Notes under the pieces: model-generated | What the model saw: only the letters and a program-made list of their open reading frames with translations | Database searches by the model: none | Told to the model about the DNA's origin: nothing | Program-made: the position numbers and the translations under genes | Shown: piece by piece, positions 1 through 6,777 of the stretch | Layout: each line of letters begins with the position of its first letter | Position numbering within the stretch: the stretch's first letter is position 1 | Assembly (NCBI GenBank): GCA_018895675.1 | Contig: JAHIOG010000490.1 | Location: forward strand, 1 to 13,789 | Direction: 5' to 3' | DNA: 13,789 nt | From: a bacterium | Lineage (GTDB): Bacteria > Fidelibacterota > UBA2242

Positions 1-1697
1 AAGATCCCAAGCTGAACTGGGAACAGAAAAATCAGCTGGAAAAAGAGTTACAAAAGACCAAAGAAGCCGGTGAAAAGCTTGCAAAAATGGCGGATCAACT
101 GGATGAAATAATCCAAAAAAGTCGTGATAATCAATTATTCGATGAAGAAACCATCAGCAAGTTTGCAAAATTGCAGGACGCCTTCAGGGATGTTATGACT
201 CCGGAGCTGCGGGAGGCGATGAACAAATTGCAACAAGCTCTGGAAAAAATGGATAGTAGTGAGATCAAGAAAGCTTTAGATCAGTTCCGGACTAATCGCG
301 ATCAATTTGCGAAGGAACTCGACCGGATGATTAAATTATTGCAGCGGGTCAAAATTGAACAGTCGGTTGGGGAAATAGTTCGCCGCTTTGAAGATATGGT
401 AAAGCGCCAGGAGAATATCAATTCGGAACTTGATAAAACGTCGGAATCAAATGAACCGAAATTTGACCAATTAGCCGGTGAAGAAAAATCTGTTGTCAGG
501 GACAGTGAAATTGCGCTTGATTTGATGGAACGCACCAGGGATGAAATGAGTGATTTTCCGCTTATGCCTTCGGAACAATTAGAATCTCTGATTCAGGAAA
601 TGAAAAAATCAGGGCTTATGGATGAATTGAAGCAGGCGCAGAAATCGCTAAGCAAAGCTAATAAGCAACAGGCGCAGCAATCGACACGATCGGCACAGCA
701 ACAATTGCAAGATTTTCTAAATAAGATGATGCAATTCCAATCTGAATTTAATAAGCGGGCGATGGATGAAGTAATGAGTGACTTCCGGAATGTGATTTTT
801 AAAACTATGCAGCTGTCTCAAAACCAGGAAAAACTCAGCCAGGTAATTAAACATACTCCCCGGCAAAGTGAACGGCTGCTTGATGTTGCCGTAAATCAGC
901 AGCAACTTCAACAGAATCTTATCAGGATAATCGATGAATTAATTGCATTATCCAATAAAACATTTGGACTATCTCCCAGAGTTGGTAAAGGATTCGGGCA
1001 GGCGTCAGCCGCAATGAACAATGCGGTTCGACAAATGGAGGAGCGAAATCCTGCGGACGCCACGAAATCGGCTCAGCAGGCAACTGCCGCAATCAACCAA
1101 TCCGCCCTGGAATTAATCAATTCAATGAACAGTCTCCAATCCAGCGGTTCTGCCTCAGGGTTCGAGAATTATTTACAGCAATTACAGAAAATGGCGGGAC
1201 AGCAACAGGGCATTAACGATGAAACCCAGATAATAAGCCTCGGGCAGACTGGACGACAGGCAGCACTCCAGCGCTTAGCCGCGCGGCAGCAGCAATTGCG
1301 AAACTCTCTTGAGCAACTCCAGCAAGAGATCAGTGAAAACACTAAACAAAGTGGTGATTTGGGTGGCATTGCCAAAGACATGGACGATGTTATAAAAGAT
1401 CTACAAGATAACCGCGTTTTACGAAAGACGCTTGAAAGACAACAACGAATACTGTCACGGTTATTAGATGCGCAGAAATCCCTGAGAACACAAGATTTTA
1501 AAAAGGAACGTAAAAGCAAAACCGGAGATGAGCTATTGCGTGAATCTCCCGATCAGCTGCCAACGGATCTGGGTGAAAGACGTTCTCTGCTACAGGAAAA
1601 TTTGGAAAAAGCGCTGAAGGAAGGATATACACGCGAATATGAAGATATTATCCGTCAATATTTTGAATTATTATCGAAAGAAAGCGACCGGAAATAG
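1..1697 (+). CDS. DUF4175-like Gln-rich coiled-coil protein, 5' end missing
   Basis: The reading frame is open from base 3, so the true start lies left of the window and the first Met seen (87) is only internal. About 565 codons are visible. The protein is almost entirely helical and very rich in Gln, Glu, Lys and Ser, with long coiled-coil stretches such as QKSLSKANKQQAQQSTR and repeated QQLQ runs. No catalytic motif is seen. This matches the C-terminal portion of DUF4175-family proteins, whose full length is around 1,000 residues or more with membrane helices at the N-terminus. In FCB bacteria such genes often lie near MoxR/BatA-type (aerotolerance-like) genes. The TAG stop is followed three bases later by the next gene, so the two are probably co-transcribed. 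The family call is by composition and context. An unrelated envelope coiled-coil protein is the alternative. Confidence 0.65.
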   Translation, partial: DPKLNWEQKNQLEKELQKTKEAGEKLAKMADQLDEIIQKSRDNQLFDEETISKFAKLQDAFRDVMTPELREAMNKLQQALEKMDSSEIKKALDQFRTNRDQFAKELDRMIKLLQRVKIEQSVGEIVRRFEDMVKRQENINSELDKTSESNEPKFDQLAGEEKSVVRDSEIALDLMERTRDEMSDFPLMPSEQLESLIQEMKKSGLMDELKQAQKSLSKANKQQAQQSTRSAQQQLQDFLNKMMQFQSEFNKRAMDEVMSDFRNVIFKTMQLSQNQEKLSQVIKHTPRQSERLLDVAVNQQQLQQNLIRIIDELIALSNKTFGLSPRVGKGFGQASAAMNNAVRQMEERNPADATKSAQQATAAINQSALELINSMNSLQSSGSASGFENYLQQLQKMAGQQQGINDETQIISLGQTGRQAALQRLAARQQQLRNSLEQLQQEISENTKQSGDLGGIAKDMDDVIKDLQDNRVLRKTLERQQRILSRLLDAQKSLRTQDFKKERKSKTGDELLRESPDQLPTDLGERRSLLQENLEKALKEGYTREYEDIIRQYFELLSKESDRK

Positions 1698-1700
1698 GGG

Positions 1701-3698
1701 TTGAATAAAAAGTTAACAATAATGAGATACTTGCTGAAAACACTAAAAAAATTTATCTCTATAAAGCTCGTCGGATTGCTGGTTTTTATATTGATGTTAG
1801 TTGGTATAAATGTACTAATCGGTCAGCAGCGCTGGAAATCACCCGAGGTATTACAAAAAGAACTTCAGACGAAATTCCGAATGGCGCAGCAACTCGAAAA
1901 CCAGGGGCAAATTGAACGAGCTCTCGAACTATATAAATACATAGTGAACCAGGATCCGAAAAAATACACATATTATCATCGGTATGCTTATCAACTATTC
2001 AAGTTAAAACGCTATGATGAACTGGAAAATGTTATCAAAATCTTTCTAGAACATGATCCTCGCAATGAAACGGCTATCGTCGATCTTGGAGAATTGTATT
2101 TCAGTCGCGGCGATACGACGCTTGCTGATGAATATTGGGAAAATGCATTACAGCAATCGAATTATTCGCAATCGTTTATCCGGTCTCTGTTTAACGGGTT
2201 AATTTCGCTGCAGCAATATGAACGGGCAGCTGAACTTATACAAGACGCTCGCGACTATTATCGGAAAGACGATTTATTTGCAATCGAGGTCGCCCATTTT
2301 CAGATGCTTAGAGGAAATTATGTAAAAAGCGCTGAGGAGTTTTTATTATACGGAAGAAGCAATAGTCGAAATTACCAGCAAATCAGCAGCCAGATATTAC
2401 GGTTTCCCCACGACAGCAGTTTATTTATCAGCCTTGATTCTCTGATTCAGGGGGAATTACAAATACCGGATGCTTCCGGGGAACTGCACAAATTACGAGC
2501 CGATGTACTGTTCAAATTCAAGCGCTATAAAGAAGCAATAAATGCAACAATGATTTTTGAATCGATGAATCGCTATAAAGGAAATGATATTCTCGATTTA
2601 GCCGTCGATTTATTGAATATTGGCGAATTTGCACTGGCGGAGGAGACCTTTGCTCAAATTATTAAAACCGATCAATTCAGGAATATTGTGCCTAATGCAT
2701 TGTTGGGGCTGGCGGATGCATTTGAAAAGGAAATGTTATCTAAGCGTGAAATCTCACCTTTTGATTATTTTTATCCGGATAATTTCTTTTTTATCCCTGA
2801 TTATGTATTTGGGATTGATGTAGCTGAACATCAAATACAGCAAGCGTTCGCTATTTATGATTCGCTTATCATTAATCTGCCAAGATCGACCTATACTGCT
2901 CAGGCGCTTTTTCGTCTGGCTGAACTCAGGTATCGCGTTCTTCATGACCTGGATGGCGCCGTTAAATTATATCAGGATGCTTTAAAGGTCGGGGCAAATC
3001 GAGAGATTCAGCAGCAATGTATAATCCGGCTTGCTGATTTAATGATAGCGAAAGGGGATTTTGATCAGGTCGATGATTACATCAGAAAAAATATTAGTCG
3101 CTATGAAGGTACAACGATCGAAAAACAGTTGTCGGTCAGGTTGTTATTATCAGATTTCTTTAAAAATAAAGTCGATTCAATAATGACTAATAAAAATGAT
3201 ATATTTGGGCTGCTTGGTGTTTCAGATCCGCTGTTTAACGACGTCATTGAATTTGTCAGTTTTATCGAGGAGTATAGAGGAAATAACGGGTCGGTGGGTA
3301 TTGCGGCGTTTAATGAATTTATTAAAAGTGAAAGATTCATTCGGCAGAATAAACTGTCGGAAGCGCGTGAAGTTCTGATGTACATCCTTATTAATTATCC
3401 TGATCAGAGCATTATATCGCCGGTTCGTTTTCGGCTGCTTCAAATTGATCTCTTTTTCCGGCAGACGAAAGAGGCTGAACATACCCTTGAAACATTATTG
3501 GATCGTGGAAATTTGTATGCTGATAATGCGCTGTTTATGATGGGGGAGATTGCTCAATTTCGCGATAAAAATCCTGAATATGCGGCAAAATGGTATGAGA
3601 TAATTCTGGAACAATATCCGGGTTCATTTCATACCGATACAGTCAGAAAAAGATTGCGGGAACTACAAACGACGATGTTGCACAAACAGAATCTGTAA
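1701..3698 (+). CDS. membrane-anchored tetratricopeptide repeat protein
   Basis: This gene encodes up to 665 residues. A single hydrophobic segment at about residues 19-41 (IKLVGLLVFILMLVGINVLI) should anchor it in the inner membrane or act as an uncleaved signal, leaving the rest in the periplasm. The remainder is helical with TPR-type repeats: a clear unit at about 50-85 (QGQIERALELYKYIVNQDP), more at about 85-160, and a C-terminal set near 590-650 (AAKWYEIILEQYPGS), as in outer-membrane lipoprotein/YbgF-like TPRs. TPR domains bind other proteins, and no enzyme motif is visible. The start is uncertain: TTG at 1701, three bases after the previous stop, or ATG at 1722 (658 residues). Neither has a well-spaced Shine-Dalgarno. 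The GGGG at 1697-1700 is too close to the TTG, so the ATG is a serious alternative. The gene sits in an apparent operon with its two neighbours, suggesting a shared envelope role. Confidence 0.85.
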   Translation: MNKKLTIMRYLLKTLKKFISIKLVGLLVFILMLVGINVLIGQQRWKSPEVLQKELQTKFRMAQQLENQGQIERALELYKYIVNQDPKKYTYYHRYAYQLFKLKRYDELENVIKIFLEHDPRNETAIVDLGELYFSRGDTTLADEYWENALQQSNYSQSFIRSLFNGLISLQQYERAAELIQDARDYYRKDDLFAIEVAHFQMLRGNYVKSAEEFLLYGRSNSRNYQQISSQILRFPHDSSLFISLDSLIQGELQIPDASGELHKLRADVLFKFKRYKEAINATMIFESMNRYKGNDILDLAVDLLNIGEFALAEETFAQIIKTDQFRNIVPNALLGLADAFEKEMLSKREISPFDYFYPDNFFFIPDYVFGIDVAEHQIQQAFAIYDSLIINLPRSTYTAQALFRLAELRYRVLHDLDGAVKLYQDALKVGANREIQQQCIIRLADLMIAKGDFDQVDDYIRKNISRYEGTTIEKQLSVRLLLSDFFKNKVDSIMTNKNDIFGLLGVSDPLFNDVIEFVSFIEEYRGNNGSVGIAAFNEFIKSERFIRQNKLSEAREVLMYILINYPDQSIISPVRFRLLQIDLFFRQTKEAEHTLETLLDRGNLYADNALFMMGEIAQFRDKNPEYAAKWYEIILEQYPGSFHTDTVRKRLRELQTTMLHKQNL

Positions 3699-3723
3699 TT
3701 ATAAATAATCAGGTAATGTTCTT

Positions 3724-4998
3724 ATGAAAAAGCAATTATTTACAATTATTGGAATTTTATCGATAATTATTTGTTTTAGTTGCAACATCTCAGCGCAAAG
3801 AATACTGATTCCGATGGATCACACGCAATCCGATCATTTAAAAGCCTATGGAATTACATATTGGGTTTTAAAGCAACAAGTTACCGTTGAATGGTTGTTG
3901 AATTATCGCGGTGGCTCCTTTTTGATGGATAATTATCCCGGAATTATAAAGGAACTACGTTTGCGGGGTGTTCGCTTCGAAGAAATCTCATCATCAGACG
4001 TGCTGCAAATATATTCTGTTATCGATGAAAATAATATGGATATTGTTCTGCTTGAAAAAGCGGCAAAGATCGCCATCTATTCATCGCCAAATAAGCAACC
4101 CTGGGATGATGCGGTAACCCTGGCATTGACCTACGGTGAAATTGATTACGATGTCATCTGGGATGATGACGTGTTGACAAGACGATTACAAGATTATGAT
4201 TGGCTCCATCTTCATCATGAAGATTTTACCGGTCAATACGGAAAATTTTACGCCAATTACCGGAATCATGATTGGTACAAGCAGCAAAAACAGGAATTTG
4301 AGGCAATGGCTCAAAAACTGGGTTTTCATAAGGTATCCGAAGAAAAAAAATCCGTTGCTCGGAAAATTAAAGATTACGTCGGACAGGGAGGATTTTTATT
4401 TGCAATGTGCTCGGCGACGGACGCATTGGATATTGCATTATCTGCCGAAGGAGTTGATATAGCGGCATCCGTTTTTGATGGAGATCCGGTAGATCCAAAT
4501 GCACAGGCTAAGCTGGATTTTAGTAAAACCTTTGCTTTTGAGAATTTCTCACTGTACACCGACCCAATGATATACGAGTATTCAGATATTGACTATCCGC
4601 CCAGTTTTCAGGCTATCGCTCCCGGTGCCGAGGCGGACTACTTCACGCTTTTTGAGTTTTCTGCAAAATATGATCCCGTACCCACGATGTTGACTCAGAA
4701 CCATGTGGGGGTCATAAAGGGATTTATGGGACAGACAACCGGTTTTAAACGGGATAAAGTGAAGAAATCAATTGTTGTTATGGGCGAAGTAGAAGGTGGC
4801 GAGCAGATAAAGTATATTCATGGAAATTTTGGAAAAGGGACGTTTACCTTTTTAGGCGGGCACGATCCTGAAGATTACCGGCATTATGTTGGTGATCCTC
4901 CAACCCGTTTGGAACTTTATAAAAATTCACCGGGATATCGGCTGATTTTAAATAACGTTCTATTTCCATCTGCTAAGAAGAAAGAAAGAAAAACTTAA
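3724..4998 (+). CDS. exported protein with a possible amidotransferase-like fold (often labelled 'asparagine synthetase B')
   Basis: The protein has 424 residues and starts with a signal peptide (KK, then a hydrophobic core at about 5-20) with likely cleavage after Ala24 (NISA/QR). Cys20 makes a poor lipobox. The mature protein begins RILIPMDHTQSDHLKAYGI and carries VEWLLNYRGGSF at about 55-66. I recall these as hallmarks of a family that databases name 'asparagine synthetase B', but no ATP-pyrophosphatase motif or N-terminal Cys nucleophile of real AsnB is present, and export argues against that role. GGFLFAMCSATDALD at about 222-236 resembles the nucleophile elbow of class-I glutamine amidotransferase/ThuA-like folds with Cys229, and FLGGHDPEDYRHY at about 377-388 could supply a His. 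That fold is inference. The gene follows the TPR gene by 25 bp, so a joint envelope function is likely. The 'AGGTAA' at 3711-3716 is a weak ribosome binding site. Confidence 0.7.
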   Translation: MKKQLFTIIGILSIIICFSCNISAQRILIPMDHTQSDHLKAYGITYWVLKQQVTVEWLLNYRGGSFLMDNYPGIIKELRLRGVRFEEISSSDVLQIYSVIDENNMDIVLLEKAAKIAIYSSPNKQPWDDAVTLALTYGEIDYDVIWDDDVLTRRLQDYDWLHLHHEDFTGQYGKFYANYRNHDWYKQQKQEFEAMAQKLGFHKVSEEKKSVARKIKDYVGQGGFLFAMCSATDALDIALSAEGVDIAASVFDGDPVDPNAQAKLDFSKTFAFENFSLYTDPMIYEYSDIDYPPSFQAIAPGAEADYFTLFEFSAKYDPVPTMLTQNHVGVIKGFMGQTTGFKRDKVKKSIVVMGEVEGGEQIKYIHGNFGKGTFTFLGGHDPEDYRHYVGDPPTRLELYKNSPGYRLILNNVLFPSAKKKERKT

Positions 4999-5038
4999 AT
5001 TATACTGTTTCAATGATTTATATCTATTAGAAATTTTA

Positions 5039-5084
5039 TGGAAATTTAATTAAGTTTTTTACGATAAAATGTTGTAAATTTCCA
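5039..5084. repeat. inverted repeat, 10-bp arms
   Basis: The arms TGGAAATTTA (5039-5048) and TAAATTTCCA (5075-5084) are perfect reverse complements separated by 26 bases, about 40 bp after the stop of the exported-protein gene and 50 bp before the next start. It could be a weak factor-assisted terminator or an operator or mRNA structure for the downstream lipoprotein gene. The A/T-rich stem and the lack of a following T-run make an intrinsic terminator unconvincing. Confidence 0.5.
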
Positions 5085-5133
5085 ACAGTGAAAAAAAAAG
5101 AAACAATCATTAACATTTTGGGAGGGTCGTGAA

Positions 5134-5340
5134 ATGAAAAAGTTTGTGGTGGTTTTAGTAGTGCTGGGCTTGCTTGTTTTTGGAGTAAATTGCCAGAAAA
5201 AGGCTAAAGAAGCAAAGGTAGAAACAAAAGTTGAGGAACAAGTTCCAGCTGAGACGGTGGAAACACTGGAAGCCGCTCCAGCTGAGACGACAGAAGTACA
5301 GGAAACAGCTCCAGCTGATACGGTTCCAGCTCAGCCATAA
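5134..5340 (+). CDS. small exported/lipoprotein-like protein with 11-residue PAET repeats
   Basis: The product is 68 residues. Its N-terminus (MKK, then a hydrophobic stretch at about 4-18) is a signal sequence followed by Cys20 in FGVNC/QK. This looks like a lipoprotein cleavage site, but Asn at -1 is unusual for signal peptidase II, so lipidation is likely rather than certain. The rest is low complexity: Lys/Ala/Glu-rich to about residue 37, then three tandem acidic repeats beginning PAETVE, PAETTE and PADTVP. Such tails are disordered spacers. No fold or enzyme motif is visible and I cannot assign a function. The start is well supported by GGAGGG at 5121-5126, seven bases before the ATG. 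The gene is preceded by the inverted repeat at 5039-5084 and ends at the hairpin at 5411-5430, so it is probably a single-gene transcript. Confidence 0.8.
   Translation: MKKFVVVLVVLGLLVFGVNCQKKAKEAKVETKVEEQVPAETVETLEAAPAETTEVQETAPADTVPAQP
5245..5337 (+). repeat. 33-bp tandem repeat within the small lipoprotein gene
   Basis: CCAGCTGAGACG or a close variant begins at 5245, 5278 and 5311, exactly 33 bp apart, and a shorter CCAGCT recurs at 5326. Each unit encodes 11 residues of the form PAETxExxEx(A/T)A; the last is partial. Because the period is a multiple of three, copy-number changes would keep the frame. Confidence 0.8.
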
Positions 5341-5410
5341 GGTATTGGGAGAATTCCGGTAATAAACATCTGACTTATCGGTTATTTTGAAAAACTGTAA
5401 GAGAGTATGG

Positions 5411-5440
5411 AGCGCCATAAATATGGCGCTTCATTGTTTT
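5411..5440 (+). terminator. hairpin terminator after the small lipoprotein gene
   Basis: AGCGCCAT (5411-5418) and ATGGCGCT (5423-5430) form a perfect GC-containing stem with an AAAT loop, followed by TCATTGTTTT, an interrupted T-rich tail. It lies 70 bp after the stop codon and 47 bp before the YjbQ start. This is the expected position for an intrinsic terminator, although the T-tract is imperfect. Confidence 0.7.
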
Positions 5441-5477
5441 AAATAGTTAGGTATTACGAGTTTTTTTCAGAGGAAAA

Positions 5478-5867
5478 ATGGATGAAATATCTGTAAAAAC
5501 TGGTTCGCGAATAGAGATGCTTGATATAACATCACAGGTAAGAAGCGCCCTTAGTAAAAGTGGTACACAAGAGGGTGTTTGCACGGTCTATTGTCCTCAT
5601 ACGACTGCGGCAATTACCATTAATGAAAATGCCGATCCTGATGTTACTGCCGATATCATGCAGAAATTGAATAGAATGATACCTCTACATGAAAACTACC
5701 GGCATCTCGAAGGCAATTCTGACGCTCATATTAAATCGTCACTTGTTGGTAATAGTGCTCAGATAATTATCTCAAATGGGACATTGCAACTTGGTACCTG
5801 GCAGGGAATTTATTTCTGTGAATTTGACGGACCCAGAAGACGAAGTGTCTGGGTGTCCATAATATAA
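5478..5867 (+). CDS. yjbQ: YjbQ-family protein (UPF0047; secondary thiamine-phosphate synthase)
   Basis: At 129 residues this is a normal-length member of the YjbQ/UPF0047 family, which forms a small trimeric cytosolic enzyme. E. coli YjbQ has weak thiamine-phosphate synthase activity; its main role is not settled. The family signatures are all present: CPHTTAAITINENADPDV at about 39-56 (His41, Glu50, Asp53), LHENYRHLEGNSDAHIK at about 70-86 (His71, His76, His84, which likely line the metal/phosphate site), and LGTWQGIYFCEFDGPRRR at about 105-122. The protein ends shortly after the last motif, as is typical. The start has an AGAGGAAA ribosome binding site just upstream. The gene is flanked by hairpins on both sides (5411-5430 and 5866-5899), so it seems to be transcribed alone. 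No thiamine biosynthesis gene or thiamine-pyrophosphate riboswitch is visible nearby, so the pathway link cannot be confirmed from context. Confidence 0.95.
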   Translation: MDEISVKTGSRIEMLDITSQVRSALSKSGTQEGVCTVYCPHTTAAITINENADPDVTADIMQKLNRMIPLHENYRHLEGNSDAHIKSSLVGNSAQIIISNGTLQLGTWQGIYFCEFDGPRRRSVWVSII

Positions 5868-5899
5868 ACGGGCAGGCAATATTAATTACCCGCCCGTTT
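5866..5899. terminator. probable bidirectional terminator between convergent genes
   Basis: The stem begins within the YjbQ stop codon: AAACGGGCAGG (5866-5876) pairs with CCCGCCCGTTT (5889-5899) with one A-C mismatch, around a 12-base A/T loop. The stem is GC-rich with A/T at its base, which gives T's on either strand. It lies between yjbQ (+) and the small membrane protein gene (-), whose stop is at 5920, so it can serve both. Confidence 0.75.
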
Positions 5900-5919
5900 G
5901 AAATTGCCGAGGTCGATGT

Positions 5920-6099
5920 CTACTTCTTATTCACATAAATCAGAACGCCGATTCCGATAGCCATTAACACAAGAGTTTGAGCGAAACTATTCCAGGCTGC
6001 AGCTGAAATAATGATAGCACTGCCGGATAACTGCGTAATAATGCCTAACAGAAGCGCAACAACACCTGCTAAAAGCACGACAAGAACCCATGTTTTCAT
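5920..6099 (-). CDS. small two-helix membrane protein (59 residues)
   Basis: Read on the - strand this is MKTWVLVVLLAGVVALLLGI at the N-terminus, ending in IGIGVLIYVNKK and TAG. There are two hydrophobic segments, about residues 4-24 and 43-56, joined by a short SGSA...AWNSF linker, with a basic C-terminus. It has the look of a small inner-membrane protein of unknown function, a type recurrent in FCB genomes. The coding call is strong despite the size. The Shine-Dalgarno AAGGAGGAGA sits immediately upstream (+ strand 6101-6110), a near-consensus sigma-70 promoter lies at 6144-6172, and the bidirectional hairpin at 5866-5899 follows the stop. It is therefore a self-contained transcription unit. 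The strong promoter and ribosome binding site suggest high expression. It stands alone between yjbQ and a long non-coding stretch, so context gives no functional clue. Confidence 0.85.
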   Translation of the reverse strand: MKTWVLVVLLAGVVALLLGIITQLSGSAIIISAAAWNSFAQTLVLMAIGIGVLIYVNKK

Positions 6100-6143
6100 A
6101 TCTCCTCCTTTGTTTGGTTGATGTTCATGTCCGTTCCATTTTG

Positions 6144-6172
6144 ATATTAAGAGATATTTACACTAATGTCAA
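6144..6172 (-). promoter_or_regulatory. sigma-70-type promoter of the 59-residue membrane protein gene
   Basis: On the - strand TTGACA (+ positions 6167-6172) is followed after exactly 17 bases by TAATAT (6144-6149). That is a perfect -35 and a one-mismatch -10. The expected start of transcription near 6137 leaves a leader of about 38 nt containing the AAGGAGGAGA ribosome binding site. Confidence 0.8.
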
Positions 6173-6419
6173 CGGAAAAGAAATATTTGAAAAAATACAA
6201 AATTTTAACTGTATGTTTTACGGTATATTACTCCGGAGTTCCTTCGGAACAATCTCGTGATTTGCATCCCGGGATAATTACTAAATACCGGTGAGTATGG
6301 TAATCTTCTCTGGAATTATTGAGTTTGCTTAAGAAAGGTTAAAACTTGAATTGTGTTTTGCATAATACTAAAATTTCGGAAACTGTTAAAACAGTTATAA
6401 TAGATGGTAAGCTCTTATC

Positions 6420-6443
6420 AACCCCCGACTTAAGTCGTGGGTT
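6420..6443. repeat. 24-bp near-perfect palindrome, IS200/IS605-end-like
   Basis: Two 12-base arms (6420-6431 and 6432-6443) are reverse complements with a single mismatch (C6425 opposite T6438). The core is CGACTTAAGTCG flanked by CCC/GGG. Hairpins with a CCCACGACTTAAGTCGTGGG-type core occur at ends of IS200/IS605 and TnpB-type elements. That resemblance is from memory, and no transposase gene is present here, so a solo end or relic is only a suggestion. Confidence 0.55.
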
Positions 6444-6467
6444 AATCTTAAACAATATTCCTTCTTC

Positions 6468-6506
6468 AACCGTTTCTCCCTATAGGGAGGCCTATGGCAA
6501 ACGGTT
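6468..6506. repeat. nested palindromes forming a perfect three-way junction
   Basis: An outer stem AACCGTTT (6468-6475) / AAACGGTT (6499-6506) encloses, without a single spare base, two hairpins placed head to tail: the 14-bp palindrome CTCCCTATAGGGAG (6476-6489) and GCC-TAT-GGC (6490-6498). The right side continues with TCTTTTCT. As RNA or single-stranded DNA this would form a compact three-arm structure. It could be a mobile-element end, a REP-like repeat, or the 3' end of a small RNA. Confidence 0.65.
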
Positions 6507-6635
6507 TCTTTTCTAATATCTCACCTTTTTTTATGTGGACTCATTATTTCATTCAAAATTTTTATAGAAATTCAACAAAATGAAAGAGGGCATCCTAAAA
6601 AATCATTTATTAAATAATTGTCAACCTTAGGCATG

Positions 6636-6777
6636 TCACAGTAAAACATAGCGCTTTGGGGGGGGGTCGGTAACGCTCCTGGCAACTGGCTTAATAATGT
6701 CTTTAGCGACCAATTCTTCCAGGTCTCTCCGGGCTGTCCGTCCGATACAGAAAGACGTCGGTGCGCATGCGGTGGGA
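6636..6777 (-). pseudogene. decayed 3' end of a winged-helix (Fic-type C-terminal) gene
   Basis: The - strand frame contains IGRTARRDLEELVAKDIIKP, a sequence typical of the recognition helix and wing of winged-helix domains found in transcription regulators and at the C-terminus of many Fic-domain proteins. It ends in PKRYVLL and TGA, where homologues usually end in a R-Y-V-L-type sequence. Only about 45 codons remain. Upstream the frame runs into the 3' end of the neighbouring gene and loses similarity. The wing is coded through a run of nine C's on the - strand (nine G's at 6658-6666), which gives three Pro in a row where Gly/Arg are usual, suggesting a past frameshift. This is best read as a gene relic. 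The parent family is an inference. Confidence 0.5.

Larger units (their letters stand above)
6173..6635. other. non-coding stretch rich in inverted repeats
   Basis: No convincing gene is seen on either strand; the longest ATG frames I read are about 20 codons. It holds several palindromes: GTTCC-TTC-GGAAC at 6238-6250, AACTGTT-AA-AACAGTT at 6381-6396 (operator-like, perfect), and the two larger structures at 6420-6443 and 6468-6506 listed separately. It separates the housekeeping-type genes on the left from the restriction-modification island on the right and may contain the decayed end of a mobile element. Confidence 0.6.

Noticed and set aside
87..1697. A complete gene starting at ATG 87
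   Set aside because: The same frame is open back to base 3 with coding-like sequence (NWEQKNQLEKELQKTKEAGE), so the gene continues beyond the left edge.
6178..6270. A 20-codon - strand ORF (MQITRLFRRNSGVIYRKTYS)
   Set aside because: It is too short, has no ribosome binding site and overlaps palindromes; it could be chance.
6173..6635. CRISPR array or tRNA in the long gene-free stretch
   Set aside because: No regularly spaced direct repeats and no cloverleaf with TTCGA-type T-loop were found; the repeats seen are inverted, not direct.
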